NCBI GenBank assembly: GCA_002325615.1
Contig: DCSL01000048.1
Location: 1-6,812 of the forward strand
Length of the DNA stretch: 6,812 bases
Source of the DNA: Amoebophilaceae bacterium UBA1467
Lineage (GTDB): Bacteria > Bacteroidota > Bacteroidia > Cytophagales > Amoebophilaceae
Direction of reading: 5' to 3'
Shown here in pieces: positions 6,537-6,812 of this stretch. Under the pieces are notes generated by a model that worked only from the letters and a program-made list of their open reading frames with translations, was not told the origin of the DNA and searched no databases. The first letter of the stretch is position 1. The number at the start of each line of letters is the position of its first letter. The position numbers were made by a program, and so were the translations under genes.

Positions 6537-6580
6537 GTATTAGTACTTCTTATTTTTGGGGATTTAAAAAGAATAACACA
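6537..6580 (+). other. rpsD-rpoA intergenic spacer (44 bases)
   Basis: The spacer is AT-rich and becomes A-rich over the last 20 bases before the rpoA ATG, as is common for Bacteroidota translation starts. It contains TATTTTTG at 6551-6558, a match to the -7 consensus TAnnTTTG. A 5-bp inverted repeat (GTACT at 6524-6528, AGTAC at 6542-6546) straddles the rpsD stop, but it is weak and no T-run follows it closely enough to suggest a terminator. Confidence 0.45.
6551..6558 (+). promoter_or_regulatory. Possible Bacteroidota-type -7 box upstream of rpoA
   Basis: TATTTTTG fits TAnnTTTG and would place transcription start roughly 15 bases before the rpoA ATG. No TTTG is found about 20 bases upstream, so the -33 half is missing. 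The sequence is a simple T-run with flanking A and G, easily a chance match. A separate rpoA/rplQ promoter is plausible but unproven. Confidence 0.2.
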
Positions 6581-6812
6581 ATGTCAGCAATAGTATTTCA
6601 AATGCCTGAAAAAGTGTCGATGGAAAAAGTAGACAACTTTTATAGCACCTTTACTTTTAAGCCCCTTGAAAAAGGATATGGCGTCACTATTGGGAATACC
6701 CTGCGAAGGGTGCTCCTCTCTTCGCTGGAGGGTTATGCAATCACATCCATCAAAATCCCTGGCGCACAACACGAATTTTCCACCATTGAAGGTGTAGTGG
6801 AAGACATAGTAG
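6581..6812 (+). CDS. rpoA: DNA-directed RNA polymerase subunit alpha, 5' end (partial)
   Basis: The first 77 codons of the alpha subunit gene are present and the reading frame is open to the window edge. Alpha dimerises through its N-terminal domain to start assembly of the polymerase core (alpha2-beta-beta'). The fragment shows [20 protein letters not shown] (26-45) followed by [14 protein letters not shown] (46-59) and [13 protein letters not shown] (65-77). R42 and R43 match the conserved arginine pair (R44/R45 in E. coli) at the beta contact. ATG 6581 is chosen because [12 protein letters not shown] aligns with the Bacteroidota start; in-frame ATGs at codons 8 and 14 are internal. The C-terminal DNA-binding domain is outside the window. 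rplQ is expected next. Confidence 0.97.
   Translation, partial: MSAIVFQMPEKVSMEKVDNFYSTFTFKPLEKGYGVTIGNTLRRVLLSSLEGYAITSIKIPGAQHEFSTIEGVVEDIV

Noticed and set aside
1..6812. Mobile elements, CRISPR arrays, tRNA or rRNA genes, or an undescribed system
   Set aside because: The window is filled end to end with intact core translation, secretion and polymerase genes; no direct-repeat array, transposase, tRNA-like fold or foreign gene block was seen.

Overview
This window is a stretch of the conserved spc and alpha ribosomal protein operons, all on the + strand, from a member of the Bacteroidota. The phylum call rests on protein hallmarks and layout. S4 and L36 are the zinc-free forms usual in that phylum. 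S4 carries the stretch [21 protein letters not shown] methionine aminopeptidase gene sits directly between secY and infA, with no adk. Most genes lack a clear Shine-Dalgarno sequence. Within the phylum a Cytophagia-like or Amoebophilaceae-like origin is only a guess; nothing here fixes the genus.

Layout: 3' end of rpsN (S14), rpsH (S8), rplF (L6), rplR (L18), rpsE (S5), rpmD (L30), rplO (L15), secY, map, infA (IF-1), rpmJ (L36), rpsM (S13), rpsK (S11), rpsD (S4), and the 5' end of rpoA, which runs off the window. Most junctions are 1-25 bases or overlap (rplO/secY by 8 bases). The exceptions are the gaps before rpsH (60 bases), rpsK (91 bases) and rpoA (44 bases). No intrinsic terminator was seen, so one long transcript, possibly with internal start or processing points, is the simplest reading.

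The genes share one job, making and running the protein synthesis machinery. They encode small-subunit proteins (S14, S8, S5, S13, S11, S4), large-subunit proteins (L6, L18, L30, L15, L36), initiation factor IF-1, the enzyme that removes the N-terminal methionine, the SecY channel that takes nascent or finished proteins through the inner membrane, and the RNA polymerase alpha subunit. All complete genes look intact and of normal length.

I found no previously undescribed system. This is a core housekeeping region. The items worth a second look are small: the structured 91-base gap before rpsK, two isolated Bacteroidota-type -7-like boxes in the larger gaps, and a recurrent GCATG start context.
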